Shown in pieces: positions 6,261 to 8,609 of a stretch of DNA of 8,609 nucleotides. Below the pieces are notes generated by a model. It had not been told where the DNA came from and made no database searches. It worked only from the letters and a program-made list of their open reading frames with translations. Where the stretch lies: positions 1 through 8,609 of the forward strand of contig RGEC01000088.1 of assembly GCA_009918425.1 (NCBI GenBank). The letters run 5' to 3'. Positions within the stretch are counted from its first letter, which is position 1, and every line of letters begins with the position of its first letter. This stretch comes from Bacteroidota bacterium. Lineage in GTDB: Bacteria; Bacteroidota; Bacteroidia; NS11-12g; UBA955. Both the position numbers and the translations under genes were made by a program.

Positions 6261-6782
6261 ATGAGAAAAACAAATTTTTTCATTGGAATCGCAACGCTTA
6301 CGGCTGTTTTATTACATCTAACTTCCTGCCACAAACACGAAGAGGGCGAACTCATCACCACTATTAAACTTACGTTGACCCCAACCACGGCAGGTTCTGC
6401 CAAAACATTTATTTGGAGTGACCCGGACGGCATTGGCGGAAATGCCCCTAAACAGGCAGACACCATCGCATGTGATAGTGGAATTAATTACAACGCTGAA
6501 CTTCAGTTTTTCAATGGTGACAATGATATAACCACCGAAATCAAAAATGAAGGCGGCGAACATTTTGTTTGCTTCACAGGTCCGGCAGCAGATGTGATGG
6601 AAATCATCTATAAAGACAGCGATGGCACCTATCCTATTGGCTTGTCTGCAGAATGGAAAGTCAAGAAAAAGACTACCGGCATTATCAGAATTGCACTCAA
6701 GCACCAGCCGAAGACAAAGGATGGGACTTGCAGTCCCGGTGAAACAGATGTAGATGTCACGTTTCCGTTGTGGATTCGGTAA
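6261..6782 (+). CDS. Lipoprotein partner of the TonB-dependent receptor
   Basis: The protein has 173 aa. A lipoprotein signal ends in LTSC with the lipidated Cys at residue 23. The mature protein opens C-H-K-H-E-E-G-E, a possible metal-binding or flexible start. Family-like blocks follow: ELITTIKLTLTP (30-41), DPDGIGGNAP (54-63), TTEIKNEGGEHFVCF (91-105) and the ending GETDVDVTFP (160-169). I recall this layout from Bacteroidota lipoproteins encoded next to TonB receptors, often labelled type 1 periplasmic binding fold, though it is far shorter than a true periplasmic binding protein. The fold is probably beta-rich. It lies 18 nt after the receptor gene, so it is co-transcribed. It may sit on either face of the outer membrane and hand ligand to or from the receptor; that role is inferred. 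Confidence 0.78.
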   Translation: MRKTNFFIGIATLTAVLLHLTSCHKHEEGELITTIKLTLTPTTAGSAKTFIWSDPDGIGGNAPKQADTIACDSGINYNAELQFFNGDNDITTEIKNEGGEHFVCFTGPAADVMEIIYKDSDGTYPIGLSAEWKVKKKTTGIIRIALKHQPKTKDGTCSPGETDVDVTFPLWIR

Positions 6783-6811
6783 ATCTGTAATTACTATCAG
6801 CAAAAGACAAC

Positions 6812-6821
6812 AGCAATTGCT
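6812..6821. repeat. 10-bp palindrome upstream of the gcvT -7 element
   Basis: AGCAATTGCT is a perfect palindrome whose end lies 9 nt before the -7 box, inside the region normally contacted by RNA polymerase. It could be an operator, but a 10-bp palindrome also arises by chance and no regulator is known for it. Confidence 0.25.
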
Positions 6822-6830
6822 TTAATCCCT

Positions 6831-6838
6831 TAATTTTG
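6831..6838 (+). promoter_or_regulatory. -7 promoter element (TAATTTTG) of gcvT
   Basis: TAATTTTG fits TAnnTTTG and is followed by CAG. The ATG at 6845 begins 6 nt after it, so the mRNA would have almost no leader. No TTG occurs at the expected -33 distance. Its presence indicates gcvT is transcribed apart from the lipoprotein gene 62 nt upstream. Confidence 0.6.
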
Positions 6839-6844
6839 CAGCTT

Positions 6845-7945
6845 ATGTCAACCGAATCAGCGAATCTAAAAAGCACTGCCCTCTCAGATCTTCATATTTC
6901 CCTGGGAGCCAAGATGGTGCCATTTGCAGGCTTCAATATGCCTGTTTTGTATACCAACCTCATACAGGAACACCATACCGTACGCAATGATGTTGGGGTT
7001 TTTGACGTAAGCCACATGGGCGAATTTTATGTAGAAGGCCCAAAGGCTTATGATTTGGTTGAATATGTGACAAGTAATGATGTTTCCACTCTTACAGATG
7101 GCCGAGTTCAGTATTCCTGTTTGCCCAATGAGAACGGCGGAATTGTAGACGATCTGCTTGTATACAGGGTTAATGCAGAAAAATACCTGCTTGTGGTGAA
7201 CGCAGGTAACATTGACAAAGATTTTGCCTGGATTTCCAAACACAACGAAAAATTTGGTGCCGCCCTCAGCAACCACAGCGATGCCTACAGCCTGCTTGCT
7301 GTTCAGGGTCCAAAAGCAACAGCCACACTGCAAAAACTTACATCCGTAAACCTGTCAGAAATTCCTTATTACCATTTCACCATTGGCGAAATGGCAGGGC
7401 TAAAAGACGTAATTATCAGCAACACAGGCTATACCGGTGCCGGTGGTTTTGAAATTTATGTAAAAAATGCGGATGCAAAAGCCATGTGGGATGCCATTTT
7501 CACTGCAGGAGCCGATGCCGGAATCAAGCCTATAGGCCTTGGAGCCAGGGATACGCTCCGTCTTGAAAAAGGTTTCTGCCTTTATGGAAATGATATCGAC
7601 GACAGCACATCACCTATTGAAGCCGGATTGGGCTGGATTACCAAATTCAACCATCCATTTGTAAACAGCGAGTATCACAAACAGTTGAAAGACAACAAAC
7701 CTGCAAAAAAACTTGTAGGCTTCAAACTCATTGATAAAGGTATTCCCCGCCAGCATTACCCCGTTTGTGATGAGAGTGGAACGCATATTGGTGAAGTTAC
7801 CAGCGGTACCATGTCACCCACACTTAATGAGGCTATAGGGCTTGCCTACGTACCATCGGCACTTTCTGCTTCCGGAAGCAAAATCTATATTGAGGTTCGG
7901 GGCAAACTGCTGAAAGGTGAGGTTTGCAAGCTTCCGTTTGTATAA
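6845..7945 (+). CDS. gcvT: Aminomethyltransferase, T protein of the glycine cleavage system
   Basis: The protein has 366 aa, the family's normal length (E. coli GcvT about 364). It releases ammonia from the aminomethyl group carried on the lipoyl arm of GcvH and transfers the one-carbon unit to tetrahydrofolate in the cytoplasm. Landmarks are PFAGFNMPV (26-34), DVSHMGEF (54-61), NGGIVDDLLVYR (97-108, with the conserved catalytic Asp region), VNAGNIDKDF (118-127), NTGYTGAGGFEIYV (193-206), GARDTLRLEKG (233-243) and the C-terminal VTSGTMSPTL. The usual Glu after YTG is Ala here. The frame extends to a TTG at 6836, but that overlaps the -7 box, so the ATG at 6845 is the start. Other gcv genes are not adjacent. 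The gene ends 2 nt from the convergent minus-strand gene. Confidence 0.97.
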   Translation: MSTESANLKSTALSDLHISLGAKMVPFAGFNMPVLYTNLIQEHHTVRNDVGVFDVSHMGEFYVEGPKAYDLVEYVTSNDVSTLTDGRVQYSCLPNENGGIVDDLLVYRVNAEKYLLVVNAGNIDKDFAWISKHNEKFGAALSNHSDAYSLLAVQGPKATATLQKLTSVNLSEIPYYHFTIGEMAGLKDVIISNTGYTGAGGFEIYVKNADAKAMWDAIFTAGADAGIKPIGLGARDTLRLEKGFCLYGNDIDDSTSPIEAGLGWITKFNHPFVNSEYHKQLKDNKPAKKLVGFKLIDKGIPRQHYPVCDESGTHIGEVTSGTMSPTLNEAIGLAYVPSALSASGSKIYIEVRGKLLKGEVCKLPFV

Positions 7946-7947
7946 AT

Positions 7948-8154
7948 TCAGGAAGTTAATGGCTGTATAGACAGCACGTTTCGCAAAGGGATTATTTTCC
8001 CTGCTACACTGATTTTATGTTCTACCGTATCTATAGATAAGATAGGCGAAACAATTACTTTTACCTCACATCTGTTATCAAGATAGCGAATCTCGCAATT
8101 ATTTTTTTGATTGCACCATTCCAGCCAACTGCTATAATCAGGATTCAGATCCAT
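7948..8154 (-). CDS. Small Rof-like protein (possible Rho-binding antiterminator)
   Basis: The protein has 68 aa and no membrane segment. The layout resembles E. coli Rof/YaeO: an N-terminal DYSSWLEWC helix (Rof has DYDNLELAC), then predicted beta strands CEIRYLD, EVKVIVSPILSID, EHKISVAG and a closing IIPLRNVLSIQ (Rof: RELRLDKITSF). That would be a small Sm-like fold that binds the termination factor Rho. The likeness is by eye over about 55 residues and needs a profile search. Its ATG overlaps the permease stop by one base (TAATG), so the two are translationally coupled on one transcript. It ends 2 nt from gcvT, leaving no intergenic terminator. If not Rof-like, it is a conserved-type hypothetical. 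Confidence 0.6.
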   Translation of the reverse strand: MDLNPDYSSWLEWCNQKNNCEIRYLDNRCEVKVIVSPILSIDTVEHKISVAGKIIPLRNVLSIQPLTS

Positions 8155-8609
8155 TATTCAAACCGCAGTGCGTCTATGGGATTGAGTTTTGAAGCACGGG
8201 TGGCTGGATAAATGCCGGCTACCAATCCCACTATCATGCATACTATAACCGACATAAGCATCCATTTCCAAGGAATTATAAATCCTGTACCCAGCCCAAA
8301 TCCAACCAGGTTACCAAGCAAAATTCCGAGTACAATACCACCCAGTCCGCCCAGCTGACAAATCACCACAGCTTCAGTTAAAAACTGATTGCGTATAACA
8401 GAAGATGAGGCCCCAAGGGCTTTCCTTACACCAATTTCACGGGTTCGTTCGGTAACAGAAACCAACATTATGTTCATCAGGCTCACTGCCGCGCCAATCA
8501 GGGTGATTATTTGATAATAAGCAATCCGGTTTTGTACAACGATGGGAATGGCAACGATTATGTGGATCAATACCGTCAGTACCGCAGTTCTCTCGCCGGA
8601 GGTTCTTTT
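8154..8609 (-). CDS. MacB/FtsX-type ABC transporter permease, C-terminal part
   Basis: The frame is open to the right edge, giving 151 codons; the true start lies beyond the window. It holds the family signature LMNIMLVSVTERTREIGVRKALGAS after a hydrophobic segment. Two further membrane helices follow (LGGLGGIVLGILLGNLV and LMSVIVCMIVGLVAGIYPA), and it ends in the typical ASKLNPIDALRFE. This is the terminal FtsX domain of inner-membrane permeases such as MacB, which drive export or lipoprotein release with a partner ATPase; the ATPase and periplasmic domain must lie to the right. The part just before the signature (about TVLIHIIVAIPIVVQ) is more hydrophobic than I expect at that point; no better reading was found in the other minus-strand frames. 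Confidence 0.92.
   Translation of the reverse strand, partial: KRTSGERTAVLTVLIHIIVAIPIVVQNRIAYYQIITLIGAAVSLMNIMLVSVTERTREIGVRKALGASSSVIRNQFLTEAVVICQLGGLGGIVLGILLGNLVGFGLGTGFIIPWKWMLMSVIVCMIVGLVAGIYPATRASKLNPIDALRFE

Noticed and set aside
7962..7975. Terminator hairpin after gcvT (GCTGT-ATAG-ACAGC)
   Set aside because: Only 5 bp, no T-run follows, and it lies in the coding region of the convergent gene.
8571..8609. Frameshift in the permease just before its signature motif
   Set aside because: The other two minus-strand frames give stops or no family-like residues, and the current frame is open to the edge; unusual divergence is enough to explain it.

Overview
The window looks like chromosomal DNA of a member of the Bacteroidota. 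Four promoter-like sites fit the TAnnTTTG -7 element of that phylum. There is a TonB-dependent receptor with an N-terminal carboxypeptidase-regulatory-like domain, a Bacteroidota-type lipoprotein beside it, a DUF4340-like protein, and a MacB-type permease with the LMNIMLVSVTERTREIG signature. The genus cannot be named from the sequence alone. No mobile element, CRISPR array or integrase is visible.

Layout. (1) 1-421, minus strand: four tRNA genes in transcription order Thr(TGT), Tyr(GTA), Gly(TCC), Thr(GGT), read from a near-consensus promoter at about 468-498. This is the gene order that precedes tufB in Escherichia coli (thrU-tyrU-glyT-thrT-tufB), so tuf is expected just left of the window. 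(2) 549-3226, plus strand, divergent from the tRNAs: a DUF4340-like membrane-anchored protein, a DjlA-like protein (glycine-zipper membrane segment, TerB-like helices, C-terminal J domain) and a ten-helix EamA transporter. The last two appear to start at TTG. (3) 3272-6782, plus strand: a second transcription unit with its own -7 element. It holds a 108-aa helical protein of unknown function, a small exported His/Cys protein, a TonB-dependent receptor with a His-rich C-terminus, and a lipoprotein whose mature N-terminus starts C-H-K-H. (4) 6845-7945: gcvT, the glycine-cleavage T protein, with its own promoter and almost no leader. (5) 7948-8609, minus strand, convergent with gcvT: the 3' part of a MacB/FtsX-type ABC permease, coupled to a 68-aa protein that resembles the Rho-binding protein Rof.

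How the genes may work together. Genes 3598-6782 are best read as an outer-membrane uptake module, probably for a transition metal or metal chelate. That is inferred from metal-binding residues in all three exported proteins and from the order small His/Cys protein, receptor, lipoprotein; the substrate is not shown by the sequence. The other units look like housekeeping functions: translation, chaperone co-factor, one-carbon metabolism and export. The strongest structural observations are RNA-level: a 12-bp stem that brackets tRNA-Tyr, a palindrome that encloses the tRNA promoter -7 element, and two back-to-back hairpins in front of the receptor gene.
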